Shown in pieces: positions 38,654 to 48,190 of a stretch of DNA of 64,000 nucleotides; within the stretch, counting starts at the first letter, position 1; the number at the start of each line of letters is the position of its first letter. The notes beneath the pieces were generated by a model. It had not been told where the DNA came from. It saw only the letters and a list, made by a program, of their open reading frames with translations, and searched no databases. A program made the translations under genes and the position numbers. Origin of the DNA: Zhengella mangrovi (GTDB taxonomy: Bacteria > Pseudomonadota > Alphaproteobacteria > Rhizobiales > Rhizobiaceae). The stretch lies in the NCBI RefSeq assembly GCF_002727065.1, contig NZ_PDVP01000009.1, forward strand, positions 62,001-126,000, given 5' to 3'.

Positions 38654-40027
38654 ATGGCGCGGGATACAACCGACGACCGGCCGCTTGGCGGCTTCGATGA
38701 CATGGTGGGCTGGATGGAAGCGGGCTGCAAGCCCCGCGACCAGTGGCGAATCGGCACCGAGCACGAGAAGTTTCCCTTCTACATCGACGGCAACCGGCCC
38801 GTGCCGTATGGCGGCGACAAGGGCATCCGCGCCCTGCTGGAAGGCATGCGCGAGAAGCTCGGCTGGGAACCGATCATCGACGCCGGCCACATCATCGGCC
38901 TGGTCGAACCGACAGGCCAGGGGGCGATCAGCCTGGAGCCCGGCGGGCAGTTCGAACTGTCCGGCGCGCCTCTGGCGACGATCCACCAGACGTGCCGTGA
39001 GGGCAATGCGCACCTGGCGCAGGTCCGCGAGATCGCCGAGCCGCTCGGCATCCGGTTCCTCGGCATGGGCGCGAGCCCGAAATGGACGCTGGCCGACACC
39101 CCGCGCATGCCGAAATCGCGCTACGACATCATGACCGCCTTCATGCCCAAGGTCGGCAGCCAGGGCCTGGACATGATGTACCGCACCTGCACCATCCAGG
39201 TGAACCTGGACTTCGACAGCGAAGCCGACATGCGGCGCAAGATGCAGGTGTCGATGAAGCTCCAGTCGCTGGCCACGGTGCTGTTCGCCTCGTCGCCCTT
39301 CACGGAAGGCGAGCCCAACGGCCTGCAGAGCTGGCGCGGCGACATCTGGCGCGACGTGGACAACCAGCGCGCAGGACTGCTGCCCTTCGTCTTCTCCGAC
39401 GACTTCGGCTTTGCCGACTATGCCGAATGGGCGCTCGACGTGCCGATGTATTTCGTCATCCGCGAGGGGCGCTACCGCGATGCCACCCACGTGACGTTCC
39501 GCCAGTTCATGGACGGCGCGCTGAAGGGCGAGGTCCCCAACCCGGAACCGACAATGGGCGACTGGACGAACCATCTCTCCACCCTGTTCCCTGACGTGCG
39601 GCTCAAGCGTTTCCTGGAAATGCGCGGCGCCGACGGCGGGCCGTGGCGGCGCATCTGCGCGCTGCCCGCCTTCTGGGTCGGCCTGCTCTACGACGACGAG
39701 GCGCTCGGCGCCGCCGAAGCCCTGGTCAAGCCGTGGACGGTGGAGGAAACGCAGATGCTGCGCGATGCCGCGCCGCGTCTCGGCCTCGACAGCGAGATCG
39801 GCGGGCGGACCCTGCACACGGTGGCGCGCGACGTGCTGGAAATCTCCCGGCTCGGCCTGCAGAACCGGAAATGCCTCAACGTCGACGGCTTCGACGAGGC
39901 CCATTTCCTCGCGCCGCTCGAGGAAATCGTGGCCCGCGGCACGACCGACGCGCAGGAGATGCTGGCAGCCTGGCACACCCGTTGGGATCACTCCGTCGAG
40001 CCGCTGTTCACGGAATATGCCTATTGA
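38654..40027 (+). CDS. gshA: Glutamate-cysteine ligase (alphaproteobacterial/plant type)
   Basis: Catalyses the first step of glutathione synthesis. The 457-residue protein belongs to the GCS2-like family shared by plants and alphaproteobacteria. It has WRIGTEHEKF, GAISLEPGGQFELSG, and the long MMYRTCTIQVNLDFDSEADM. AAGGA precedes the ATG at 38654; a longer frame from 38591 is unlikely. RsmE next to this gene is a recurrent arrangement in the order. Confidence 0.95.
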   Translation: MARDTTDDRPLGGFDDMVGWMEAGCKPRDQWRIGTEHEKFPFYIDGNRPVPYGGDKGIRALLEGMREKLGWEPIIDAGHIIGLVEPTGQGAISLEPGGQFELSGAPLATIHQTCREGNAHLAQVREIAEPLGIRFLGMGASPKWTLADTPRMPKSRYDIMTAFMPKVGSQGLDMMYRTCTIQVNLDFDSEADMRRKMQVSMKLQSLATVLFASSPFTEGEPNGLQSWRGDIWRDVDNQRAGLLPFVFSDDFGFADYAEWALDVPMYFVIREGRYRDATHVTFRQFMDGALKGEVPNPEPTMGDWTNHLSTLFPDVRLKRFLEMRGADGGPWRRICALPAFWVGLLYDDEALGAAEALVKPWTVEETQMLRDAAPRLGLDSEIGGRTLHTVARDVLEISRLGLQNRKCLNVDGFDEAHFLAPLEEIVARGTTDAQEMLAAWHTRWDHSVEPLFTEYAY

Positions 40028-40124
40028 TCGGGCCTTGCCCGCCGGTCAGGCCATCTTCGCGTTTGTCGTGTCGAAGCAAAACGGCTAGCCTTGTGGCATG
40101 TGACCCTATGCCGGAGGATTTGCC

Positions 40125-41012
40125 ATGGCGCCGTTGCTCGACATGATGATGAACATGCAGAACGGCGAGGCCGTGCGGCAGATGGCGCGGCAATTCCAGC
40201 TGTCGCAGGAGCAGACCACCCGGGCGATGGAAGCCCTCATGCCGGCCTTCTCGGAAGGGCTCAAGCGCAATGCGCAGGATCCCTTCGGCGTTGCCAACTT
40301 CCTCAACGCGCTGGCGACCGGCCAGCATGCCCGCTACTGGGAGAACATGCAGGCGGCTTTCCAGCCGCAGGGCATCCAGAACGGCAACGGCATCCTCGGC
40401 CACCTGTTCGGATCGCCCGACGTGAGCCGTGCCATCGCGCGGCAGGCAGAAGCAGCGACGGGCATTGCCCAGGAAATCTACAAGCAGATGATGCCCGTGC
40501 TGGCCAACCTGGTGATGGGCGGGCTCTACAAGCAATCCACCGGCCAGGCCTCCCAGGCTGGCAGCTTCGGTGCGGCCGGCAACCCGATCGGCGACATCAT
40601 CGAGCAGATGATGCGGCAGGGAACGGAGATGTGGACCGGCGGGCAGCAGCAACAGCGCACGCCGCGTGCCGAGCCGCAGAACCCGTTCGACAATCCCTTC
40701 GGCAAGATGCTCGAAGGCATGTTCGGAGGCGGTGCCCAGCCACAGCAGCAGCCGCAAAACCCGATGGCCAACAATCCGCTTGGCCGCATCTTCGAGGATT
40801 TTCTGCGCAGTGCGCAGGGCGGAAGCCCGGCGGCACCCGAACAGCCGGGCGACACTGCCGGCAAGGAACGGGCGACGGGCGGGACGGCCAACCCCTACGA
40901 CAACATCTTCGGCGAAATGTTCGAAAGCGGGCGGCGCGCACGCGACGACTACCAGCGGAACGTCGAGAACATTTTCGACCAGTTCCTGAAGGGAATGGAC
41001 CGTTCGCGCTGA
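40125..41012 (+). CDS. DUF937-domain protein
   Basis: A 295-residue cytoplasmic protein. The N-terminal 150 residues match DUF937: paired amphipathic helices (LDMMMNMQNGEAVRQMARQF), ALMPAFSEGLKRNAQDP and NGILGHLFGSPDVS. The rest is low-complexity, rich in Gln, Asn, Gly and Pro (QQQPQNPMANNPLG), with repeated NPFDNPFGKMLEGMFGG-like and NPYDNIFGEMFESG stretches. CCGGAGGA precedes the ATG. Function is unknown; DUF937 includes the YidB-like proteins. A 56-bp tandem array follows. Confidence 0.88.
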   Translation: MAPLLDMMMNMQNGEAVRQMARQFQLSQEQTTRAMEALMPAFSEGLKRNAQDPFGVANFLNALATGQHARYWENMQAAFQPQGIQNGNGILGHLFGSPDVSRAIARQAEAATGIAQEIYKQMMPVLANLVMGGLYKQSTGQASQAGSFGAAGNPIGDIIEQMMRQGTEMWTGGQQQQRTPRAEPQNPFDNPFGKMLEGMFGGGAQPQQQPQNPMANNPLGRIFEDFLRSAQGGSPAAPEQPGDTAGKERATGGTANPYDNIFGEMFESGRRARDDYQRNVENIFDQFLKGMDRSR

Positions 41013-41043
41013 CGGCCCGGCGGCCGGGGTTTCATTTCCGGCC

Positions 41044-41251
41044 GCATTTGTGCTGCGCCAGGTGCGAGCACCTGACTGCAAAACGAGATATCCCGCGTCG
41101 CATTTGTGCTGCGCCAGGTGCGAGCACCTGCCTGCAAAACGAGATATTCCGCGTCGCATTTGTGCTGCGCCAGGTGCGAGCACCTGACTGCAAAACGAGA
41201 TATTCCGCGTCGCATTTGTGCTGCGCCAGGTGCGAGCACCTGACTGCAAAA
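41044..41251. repeat. Tandem array B, 56-bp unit, about 3.7 copies
   Basis: GCATTTGTGCTGCGCC starts at 41044, 41100, 41156 and 41212, exactly 56 bp apart. Each unit contains the palindrome CAGGTGC-GA-GCACCTG. Units differ by one or two bases only. The sequence is unrelated to array A at 29702, but the period is the same. It begins 31 bp after the DUF937 gene stop. Confidence 0.97.
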
Positions 41252-41263
41252 TGCGTGGAAAGA

Positions 41264-41291
41264 GACCCGGCCGCGGGGGAACGGCCGGGTC
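41264..41291. other. Strong hairpin without T-run
   Basis: GACCCGGCCG/CGGCCGGGTC, a perfect 10-bp stem with an 8-nt loop, follows array B. No U-tract follows on the plus strand, so termination is uncertain. Confidence 0.6.
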
Positions 41292-41375
41292 AGGTTCGCG
41301 GGACTGCCGGAGGGGATCCGGCCTGCGGTCATGGGGTGCACGCAGCGCCCGCGGGTCAGCGATCTCAATGATCGG

Positions 41376-41411
41376 GGCAATTCCGCCTTTCGGTGAAACA
41401 GCGGAATTGCC
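41376..41411. other. Hairpin GGCAATTCCGC/GCGGAATTGCC
   Basis: A perfect 11-bp inverted repeat with a 14-nt loop. The arms share AATTCC/GGAATT with the nested palindromic elements, so it may be a relative. It lies 24 bp before copy D. Confidence 0.7.
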
Positions 41412-41434
41412 GTGGGATCGAGTTCCTTGCGCAA

Positions 41435-41474
41435 GTCCCGACGCGGAAACCGGTGCCCGCTTTCACTGGAATTG
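41435..41474. repeat. Nested palindromic intergenic element, copy D
   Basis: A degenerate copy: CCCGACGCGGAAACCGGTGC followed by CCGCTTTCACTGGAATT. It ends one base before the stop codon of the DUF1127 gene, as copy C does at glcF. Confidence 0.65.
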
Positions 41475-41475
41475 C

Positions 41476-41769
41476 CTAGTGGATATGCCGCGCGGCCATC
41501 TCGGCTGACAGCAGGCGCTCGTTGCGCAAAACCGAAAGGCGGCGCGTCGGGTCCTCGCTCCAGCGGCTACCGCCGGCATCAAACAGGTCACCGCGGGTAA
41601 TGCCCATGTCCGCCAGTTCGGAGTCGCTGAGCCGGTAGAGGTCGACGAGGCGCGCGCGGTGTTTCCAGTTCCGGACCACGGTTGCCACGGTGGCCGCAGC
41701 GCGCGCAACGGCGCGCGAGACAGCGGCGAAGCGAACGGGGGCAACTGCGGATTCATGCAACGTGGTCAT
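41476..41769 (-). CDS. DUF1127-domain protein
   Basis: A 97-residue protein with the DUF1127 motif near its middle: RLVDLYRLSDSELADMGITRGDLFD (about residues 40-63). The N-terminal half is Ala/Val/Arg-rich. GGAGA precedes the ATG at 41769. DUF1127 proteins are small, often stress-induced, and in rhizobia several act with small RNAs or phosphate and nutrient control, but no specific role can be given here. It is divergent from a LysR gene. Confidence 0.85.
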   Translation of the reverse strand: MTTLHESAVAPVRFAAVSRAVARAAATVATVVRNWKHRARLVDLYRLSDSELADMGITRGDLFDAGGSRWSEDPTRRLSVLRNERLLSAEMAARHIH

Positions 41770-41950
41770 TTCATCATCTCCTTTTGACGACCGGAACCAA
41801 GGCGCAAGGCTTCCGCTGCCCCGGTCCAAGGCCCGGGGGCAGCCGGCAGGTCACTGGCCTTCCGGAATGAATGCACAATGCGCCACGGGAATTGATAAGT
41901 CGAACGAATGTTTCTAATGTCATCTTTCAACTTCATTGATGGAACGTGCC

Positions 41951-42910
41951 ATGCCCGCTGCGCTCGACCTGGACCAGATCCGTACCTTCCTTGCCATTGC
42001 CGAGACCGGCTCCTTCACCGAAGCGGCACAGATCGTGCACCGCACGCAATCCGCCGTGTCGATGCAGATGCGCAAGCTGGAAGACCGGGTCGGCAAGTCG
42101 CTGTTCGAGAAGGACGGGCGCATGAACCGGCTGACCGAGGATGGCGAACGGCTGACCGCCTTTGCGCGCCGCCTCGTCCGGCTCAACAACGAGACGCTGG
42201 CGGCCTTCGACGACAACCAGCTCGCCGGGCACCTGCAGATCGGCGTGCCGGATGATTATGCCGAGCGGTTCCTCCCCGAGATCGTCGGACGGTTCACCCG
42301 CACCAACCCGAAGGTGGAACTCACCGTGCTCTGCGAACCGACCTACGGGCTGATCGAGCACATCAAGCGCGGCCACCTGGACATCGCGCTCATTTCCCAG
42401 ACCGATCCCGACGGATCGATGGAAATCGTGCGGCGTGAGCCGCTGCTCTGGGTGACCTCGGCGGCCCATGCGACCCATGAAGAGCCGGTCCTGCCGCTGG
42501 CCGTCGGTCGGCCGTCCTGCACCTGGCGGCGCCGGGCAGTGGAAGCGCTGGACGCCATGGGCCGCGATCACCGCATCATCTTCAACAGCTGGTCGGCCAC
42601 CGTCATCGCGGCGGCGGTGCTGTCCGGCCAGGCCGTATCGCTGCTGCCGGAATGCGCGCTGCGGCCTGGCATGCGGGTTCTCGGCGAGGCGGACGGCTTC
42701 CTGTCGCTCGGCGAAACGGGCATCGCGGTGATGCGCGGGCGCACCCGCCACCCTGCCCTGGTCGATGCGCTGGCGAAGCATATCGCCGAAAGCCTTGACA
42801 ACCTGTCGGTTCCCGGCGCGCTGGCCATGGCCTCCGCAGAACTTCCGGGCTCCAACGGGACGGCCCGGACGTCCCGCCTCCGGCCCGGGCACATCCTGGC
42901 CGGCTGGTGA
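41951..42910 (+). CDS. LysR-family transcriptional regulator
   Basis: A 319-residue LysR regulator with an N-terminal HTH ([41 protein letters not shown]) and an effector domain with [21 protein letters not shown]. This pattern is close to LrhA/HexA-like regulators. The ATG at 41951 fits the family start; one at 41939 is possible and neither has a strong ribosome site. Its stop overlaps an in-frame GTG ahead of xseA. The divergent partner is a DUF1127 gene. Confidence 0.9.
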   Translation: MPAALDLDQIRTFLAIAETGSFTEAAQIVHRTQSAVSMQMRKLEDRVGKSLFEKDGRMNRLTEDGERLTAFARRLVRLNNETLAAFDDNQLAGHLQIGVPDDYAERFLPEIVGRFTRTNPKVELTVLCEPTYGLIEHIKRGHLDIALISQTDPDGSMEIVRREPLLWVTSAAHATHEEPVLPLAVGRPSCTWRRRAVEALDAMGRDHRIIFNSWSATVIAAAVLSGQAVSLLPECALRPGMRVLGEADGFLSLGETGIAVMRGRTRHPALVDALAKHIAESLDNLSVPGALAMASAELPGSNGTARTSRLRPGHILAGW

Positions 42911-42951
42911 GCCAGCTTGACTCCGCTGACCTGCGCAAGCCCAATGCGGCC

Positions 42952-44391
42952 ATGGCAGACGAATCACGATCCAACGCGACCGAGTTCACCGTCTCGGAGA
43001 TTTCCGGTGCCCTGAAACGGGTCGTCGAAGACGCCTTCGGCAATGTCCGCATCCGCGGCGAGATTTCCGGCTATCGCGGCCCGCACTCTTCCGGCCATGC
43101 CTATTTCGCGCTGAAGGACGACCGGGCGCGGATCGAGGCGGTGATCTGGCGGGGCGTCTTCCAGAAGCTGCGCTTCAAGCCCGAAGAGGGGATGGAGGTC
43201 ATTGCCACCGGCAAGCTGACCACCTACCCGGGGTCGTCGAAATACCAGGTCGTGATCGAAAGCCTGGAACCGGCGGGCGCCGGCGCCCTGATGGCGCTGC
43301 TGGAGGAACGCAAGCGCAAGCTTGCGGCCGAAGGCCTGTTCGATGCCGGGCGCAAGCAGCTGCTGCCGTCGCTGCCGCGCGTCATCGGGGTCGTCACCTC
43401 GCCCACCGGCGCAGTGATCCGCGATATCATCCATCGCATCACCGACCGGTTCCCGGTGCATGTCGTGGTCTGGCCGGTCCGCGTGCAGGGCGAGACCTGC
43501 GGGCCGGAAGTGGCGCGGGCCATCGCCGGCTTCAACGCGGCGGAACCGGGCGGCGCGGTGCCACGGCCGGATCTGATCATCGTCGCACGGGGCGGCGGCA
43601 GCCTTGAAGACCTCTGGGGCTTCAACGACGAGGTGGTGGTGCGCGCCGCGGCGGCGTCGCAAATCCCGCTCATCTCGGCCGTCGGCCACGAGACCGACTG
43701 GACGCTGATCGATCTCGCCGCTGACGTTCGCGCGCCAACGCCGACCGGAGCAGCCGAAATGGCCGTGCCGGTGAAGACCGACCTGGAAGCCTCGCTCGCC
43801 AACCTGGCGGCGCGGCACGCCGGCGCCATGCGCCGCGCCATGGACCGCAAGCGCGAAGCCGTGCGCGCGGCCGCACGCGCCCTGCCCCAGGCCGACCAGT
43901 TGCTGGCCATGCCGCGAAGGCGGTTCGACGAGGCCGCGATCAACCTCGGGCGGATGCTGCGTGTCCACGTGGAGCGGAAGAAGGCCGGGTTCGAGCGGGT
44001 CTCGGCACGGCTGCGCCCCCAGGCGCTGGAGGCGCGCGTCCTGCAGGCGCGGCGCGACCTGAGCCGGCTGGAGACCGCACTGCCGCGCCTGGCCGGCCAG
44101 GTGTTGGCTCGCAAGGCCGAGCGCCTCGAACAGGCCGGCCGGCTTCTGAAATCATTTTCCTACCAGGGCACGCTGGAGCGCGGCTTCGCCCTTGTCCGCA
44201 ACGACAGCGGCCAGCCGCTCGGCCGCGCCGCCGGCATTCGCCCGGGCGACGCGATGACGATCGAGTTCTTCGACGGACAGATCCGCGCCGGAGCGCTTGG
44301 CCCTGCGGGGGACGCGGCTCCTCCACCGGCGCCTTCAAAGAAGACGCCGCCCAGGACGGCGAAGCCGAAAACGCAGGGCGAGTTGTTCTGA
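42952..44391 (+). CDS. xseA: Exodeoxyribonuclease VII large subunit
   Basis: Catalytic subunit of the ATP-independent single-strand exonuclease VII. The 479-residue protein has an N-terminal OB-fold ([21 protein letters not shown] and [13 protein letters not shown]), then the nuclease core with [32 protein letters not shown] and [13 protein letters not shown], and a long coiled-coil. The C-terminus is a Lys/Pro tail. An in-frame GTG at 42907 overlapping the LysR stop is an alternative start. The xseB gene is not nearby. Its stop shares a TGATCA palindrome with the convergent kinase gene. Confidence 0.96.
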   Translation: MADESRSNATEFTVSEISGALKRVVEDAFGNVRIRGEISGYRGPHSSGHAYFALKDDRARIEAVIWRGVFQKLRFKPEEGMEVIATGKLTTYPGSSKYQVVIESLEPAGAGALMALLEERKRKLAAEGLFDAGRKQLLPSLPRVIGVVTSPTGAVIRDIIHRITDRFPVHVVVWPVRVQGETCGPEVARAIAGFNAAEPGGAVPRPDLIIVARGGGSLEDLWGFNDEVVVRAAAASQIPLISAVGHETDWTLIDLAADVRAPTPTGAAEMAVPVKTDLEASLANLAARHAGAMRRAMDRKREAVRAAARALPQADQLLAMPRRRFDEAAINLGRMLRVHVERKKAGFERVSARLRPQALEARVLQARRDLSRLETALPRLAGQVLARKAERLEQAGRLLKSFSYQGTLERGFALVRNDSGQPLGRAAGIRPGDAMTIEFFDGQIRAGALGPAGDAAPPPAPSKKTPPRTAKPKTQGELF

Positions 44392-45978
44392 TCAGGCCGG
44401 GGCGGATCTCAGCGCCAGCAATTCGCGCCTGTGATCGCGCATCCGCCTGAATATGGTATAATCCCGGTCGTAGGCCTGGCTGCGGGCCGGGTCGGGCTCG
44501 ATGGTCGTCGGGGTCCCCATCATGGCGCGGCAGGCATCGGCGAGGCTGCCGTAGAGTCCGGCCGCGCCGGCAGCATTCATGGCGGACCCCAGCAGGACGG
44601 CATCGTTTCCCTGCGGAATAGACAGCCTGCAGCCCGTTGCATCGGCATAGAGCGCGGTCAGGATGGGGCTGCGGGCATGGCCGCCGGTCAGGTGCAGCGT
44701 ATCGATGCGGTAGCCGTGACCGTTCATGTGATCGAGAATCTCGCGCACGCCGAGGGCGATCGCCACGCAGGTCCGCCAGTAGAGCCGGCACAGGCCGTCG
44801 AAACTGTCGTCCAGCGACAGACCTGAAATCACGCCGGCCGGCGCCGGGTCGGCGTAGGGCGTGCGGTTGCCATGGAAATCCGGCAGCACGTGCAGGTCGC
44901 CGGCCAGGTCCGGCCCCTCGGCTGCCAGCAGGTCGGCGAGGCGCGCGCCGATGCGCTCGTGGGTCGCCGCGTTCGCGGTCAGTCCGCCGCCGAACTGCGT
45001 GATCACGTGGTCGAGCAGCGCGCCGGTGGCCGACTGGCCGCCCTCCGACAGCCAGTAGCCCGGCATGGCCGCACCATAATAGGGACCCCAGACACCGGCA
45101 GCGGGCCGCTGGTCCGGTGCCAGGCCCATGACGCAGCTCGACGTCCCGGCGATCAGCGCCAGGTGCCGGTCGATGGCCTCGCCAGCCTGTCCGCCGACAG
45201 CGCCCAGTGCACCGGCGAAAGCGTCGATCAGACCGGCAGCCACGGTGCAGCCTGTCGTCAGGCCAAGGTCCCGCGCGGCTTCTTCGCTGAGCCGGCCGAC
45301 CGCGCTGCCCGGCTCGATGACCGGGGCGTCGGCGCCGGTGCGTTCGAAAACATCATCGAGACCGAGCCCGGCAAAGAAATCCGGCTGCCAGCCGCCATCG
45401 TGGGCAAGATAGGTCCACTTGGCGGTCAGGGTGCACTGGGAGCGGGCATTGGAGCCCGTGGCCTTCCAGGTCAGGAAGTCGGCCAAGTCGAAGGCCATGG
45501 CCATGCGCGACCAGCCGGTGGGATGCCTGCGCTTGAGCCACATGAGCTTGGGCGTTTCCATTTCCGGCGACATGACGCCGCCGATGAAATCCAGTACGCG
45601 ATGGCCGCTGTCCGTGCATTCGGCGGCCTCGGCCCTGCCCCGGTGATCCATCCAGCAGATGGTGTCGCGATTGTCCGGGCCATCGGGCGAGACCGCGACC
45701 GGCCGCCCTTCGGCATCGCGAATGACCAGCGAACAGGTGGCGTCGAAGCCGATGGCACGGATGGCGGCGGCATCGACTCCGGATTGCGCCACGGCGTCGC
45801 GCACGCTGATGCAGACCGCGTTCCAGATATCCCCGGAATCATGCTCGGCCATGCCGGCGGCCGGGCGGACCAGGGTAATCGGGTGGCTGGCACGACCCAG
45901 CAGTGCTCCGGCCGTGGAGACAATTCCCGCCCGCGCACTGCCTGTCCCGACATCGACGGCACAGACATATTCACTCAT
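44392..45978 (-). CDS. FGGY-family carbohydrate kinase (pentulokinase-like)
   Basis: Phosphorylates a ketose made by the dehydrogenases of this operon, probably D-xylulose or D-ribulose. The 528-residue protein has the N-terminal phosphate-binding loop AVDVGTGSARAGIV, the substrate region CWMDHRGRAEAAECT and the C-terminal LHLTGGHARSPILTALYADATG typical of FGGY ATPases. It resembles the FGGY-pentulose kinase group more than XylB. The equivalent Rhodobacter operon carries xylB at this place. Its ATG shares one base with the stop of the HAD gene. Confidence 0.88.
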   Translation of the reverse strand: MSEYVCAVDVGTGSARAGIVSTAGALLGRASHPITLVRPAAGMAEHDSGDIWNAVCISVRDAVAQSGVDAAAIRAIGFDATCSLVIRDAEGRPVAVSPDGPDNRDTICWMDHRGRAEAAECTDSGHRVLDFIGGVMSPEMETPKLMWLKRRHPTGWSRMAMAFDLADFLTWKATGSNARSQCTLTAKWTYLAHDGGWQPDFFAGLGLDDVFERTGADAPVIEPGSAVGRLSEEAARDLGLTTGCTVAAGLIDAFAGALGAVGGQAGEAIDRHLALIAGTSSCVMGLAPDQRPAAGVWGPYYGAAMPGYWLSEGGQSATGALLDHVITQFGGGLTANAATHERIGARLADLLAAEGPDLAGDLHVLPDFHGNRTPYADPAPAGVISGLSLDDSFDGLCRLYWRTCVAIALGVREILDHMNGHGYRIDTLHLTGGHARSPILTALYADATGCRLSIPQGNDAVLLGSAMNAAGAAGLYGSLADACRAMMGTPTTIEPDPARSQAYDRDYTIFRRMRDHRRELLALRSAPA

Positions 45979-46670
45979 CAGGACGCCCTATTCCTCCCGT
46001 CCAGCCCTTCCAGAATCGACGGCAGTTCGGTCATGCTGCCGCAGATCGCGTCAGGGTGCAGCGCCGCGACGGCAGATGCAAGCCCTGCCGGTTCGACGTG
46101 GGAGCCTCCGACGAAGGCCACCACCTGCATTCCGGCACGCTTGGCGGCCGTGATGCCGGCCGGGCTGTCCTCCACCACGATGCAGCGGCCGGGCTGTTTC
46201 TCCATCGCCCGGGCAGCATGGAGAAAGAGGTCCGGGGCGGGCTTGCCGCGCTCGACCATGGTGGAACTGAAAACGTTAGGCTCGAACCGCTCGAGCAGTC
46301 CGGTGACTGCGAGCGAGAGGCGAATCCGTTCGGGCTGGCTGGACGAGGCAACGCAGAACGGCCTGTCAAGGCGGCCCAGGGTCTCGGCGATGCCCGGAAT
46401 GGGTTTCAACTCGTCGCGGAAGCGGGCGTACAGGCGGTCGCGCATGGCTTCGAGGTGAAGATCGGTGACCGCAAGGCCGTTCTCGTTGGCCAGGTCGGAA
46501 ACGATGGTCTTGACCGAGCGTCCGAGAAAGCGCCGGTAGGCTTCCTCGAGGTCGATGCGGCCACCGGCCTCGGCGATGATTTCCGTCAGGACCGAAATGG
46601 AGATCGGCTCGCTGTCGACCAGCACGCCGTCGCAATCGAAAATCACCAGGCCATCGTTCCGGTGGGCCAC
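45978..46670 (-). CDS. HAD-superfamily sugar phosphatase/phosphomutase-like
   Basis: A 230-residue HAD-IA protein with the nucleophile motif IFDCDGVLVDSEP, a helical cap, the motif VASSSQPERI, the Lys in VERGKPAPDLFL and the acidic VVEDSPAGITAAKRAG. This is the beta-phosphoglucomutase/2-deoxyglucose-6-phosphatase pattern. The start is a GTG at 46670 with AGGGA seven bases upstream. It lies between mtlK and the FGGY kinase and may remove or move phosphate on a hexose or pentose intermediate. Confidence 0.85.
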   Translation of the reverse strand: MAHRNDGLVIFDCDGVLVDSEPISISVLTEIIAEAGGRIDLEEAYRRFLGRSVKTIVSDLANENGLAVTDLHLEAMRDRLYARFRDELKPIPGIAETLGRLDRPFCVASSSQPERIRLSLAVTGLLERFEPNVFSSTMVERGKPAPDLFLHAARAMEKQPGRCIVVEDSPAGITAAKRAGMQVVAFVGGSHVEPAGLASAVAALHPDAICGSMTELPSILEGLDGRNRAS

Positions 46671-46722
46671 GCCGTTTCCCTTCCCTGTCCTCGCGCCGAG
46701 CGCGATCCCGGCGCCGTGTTTG

Positions 46723-48189
46723 TCAGCCCGACAGATAGCGGTCAAGGGCGGCGGCCATGCCCTCGGCGTGGATCTGCGCCAGCCAGCGCTTGAACGCATC
46801 GGCGAAGCGCGGCTCATCGGCAAGGCTGCCATAGGTGTTGCGCATGGCCAGCCAGGCGCCGGGATCGTCCTTCGCCGCGGCCGCGCGGGCCGTCAGGTCG
46901 GCCCAGAACGGGTCGTTCGGCTCCACGGTCGAGCCATCCTCCCGGGTGCCGAGGCAGTAGCGCGCCCAGGCCGCGGAGACGAGCGCCAGGCCCTCCACCG
47001 GCGTACCGGCCTTCAGCCCGTCGATGACGGATGGCAGCACGAAGCCGGGCTGGCGGCTGGAGCCGTCGAAGGCGACCCGGCGGGTGGTATCGACGATCGA
47101 CGGGTTGGAGAAGCGCCGGTCGATCAGGTCGACATATCCGGCCGGCGTCATGCCGGGCACGGGCTTGACGTGCGGCATGATTTCCTCCTGCTCGACCTTG
47201 CGAAACAGGGCGCGGACCCGGGCATCCTCCATACAGCCGGAAATGGTCTCGATCCCGAGGATCTCGCCGACATCGGCAATAACCTGGTGGCCGCCGTTGA
47301 GGATGCGGATCTTCATGATCTCGAAATCGTGGACATGGTCGGAGAACGTGGCACCCGCCTTGTCCCAGTCCGGCCGGCCGGCACAGAAATTGTCCTCGAT
47401 GACCCATTGGCGGAAATTCTCGTGGGTCACCGGCACGGCATCCTCGATCCCGAATCCGTCGGCCAGCGCGCGTTCCTTCGGCCCGGTCGCCGGCACGATG
47501 CAGTCGACCATGGAATTGGGGAAGGTGCAGTTCGCATCGATCCAGGCGGCCAGGTCGGGATCGGAGAGGCGGGCCAGCGACACCACCGTCTGGCGCAGGA
47601 TGGCGCCGTTGTTCTGCAGGTTGTCGCAGCACTGGCCGGTGAAGGGGCCGACGCCGCGATCCCGGCGCAGGCGCAGCGCGGCAACGATGGCGCCGAATGC
47701 CGTGCGCGGGCGGTCGGGGTTCTGCGCGTCGTGGACGATGTCGGGATGGGACGTGTCGAACCCCTTGGTGGCGGGGTCGATGTAATAGCCGCCCTCGGTG
47801 ACGGTGAGCGCGACGATGCGGATCGCCGGATCGGCCATGCGCTCGATCAGCGGTCCATTGCCGTCTTCCACGGGCACGTAGTCGATCATCGAGCCGACCA
47901 CCTCGGCCGACGTGCCGGAGGGATCCAGCTCGATCAGCGTGGTGAGGTAGTCCTGCGCCTTCATCTTGAGCCGCATCTCCTCGTCGTAGGGCCGCACGCC
48001 GGCGCCGACGATGGCCCAGTCGGTATTGAGGCCCTGGTCGAAGAGGCGATGCAGGTACCAGGACTGGTGGGCGCGGTGAAAATTGCCGAGCCCGATGTGC
48101 AGGATGCCGGGCGTCAGTTTCGACCGGTCATAGGACGGCACCCGGATACCGGCCGGAAGCCTGGCGAGATTTGCGTTGCAGAGTTTCAT
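46723..48189 (-). CDS. mtlK: Mannitol 2-dehydrogenase
   Basis: Oxidises D-mannitol to D-fructose with NAD; many members also act on D-arabitol. The 488-residue protein is of the long-chain polyol-specific dehydrogenase family, with the N-terminal nucleotide-binding LHIGLGNFHRAHQSWY. The catalytic motif Lys293-x4-Asn298-x2-His301 (KIRILNGGH) corresponds to the known Lys295/Asn300/His303 of the Pseudomonas enzyme. One base separates it from smoS. Confidence 0.95.
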   Translation of the reverse strand: MKLCNANLARLPAGIRVPSYDRSKLTPGILHIGLGNFHRAHQSWYLHRLFDQGLNTDWAIVGAGVRPYDEEMRLKMKAQDYLTTLIELDPSGTSAEVVGSMIDYVPVEDGNGPLIERMADPAIRIVALTVTEGGYYIDPATKGFDTSHPDIVHDAQNPDRPRTAFGAIVAALRLRRDRGVGPFTGQCCDNLQNNGAILRQTVVSLARLSDPDLAAWIDANCTFPNSMVDCIVPATGPKERALADGFGIEDAVPVTHENFRQWVIEDNFCAGRPDWDKAGATFSDHVHDFEIMKIRILNGGHQVIADVGEILGIETISGCMEDARVRALFRKVEQEEIMPHVKPVPGMTPAGYVDLIDRRFSNPSIVDTTRRVAFDGSSRQPGFVLPSVIDGLKAGTPVEGLALVSAAWARYCLGTREDGSTVEPNDPFWADLTARAAAAKDDPGAWLAMRNTYGSLADEPRFADAFKRWLAQIHAEGMAAALDRYLSG

Positions 48190-48190
48190 G

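Noticed and set aside
29702..41251. The two 56-bp arrays as CRISPR
   Set aside because: Units are directly joined with no unique spacers, and no cas genes are in the window.
44392..45978. Calling the kinase XylB
   Set aside because: The Rhodobacter operon carries xylB here, but the sequence looks closer to the FGGY-pentulokinase group; the substrate cannot be fixed by reading alone.
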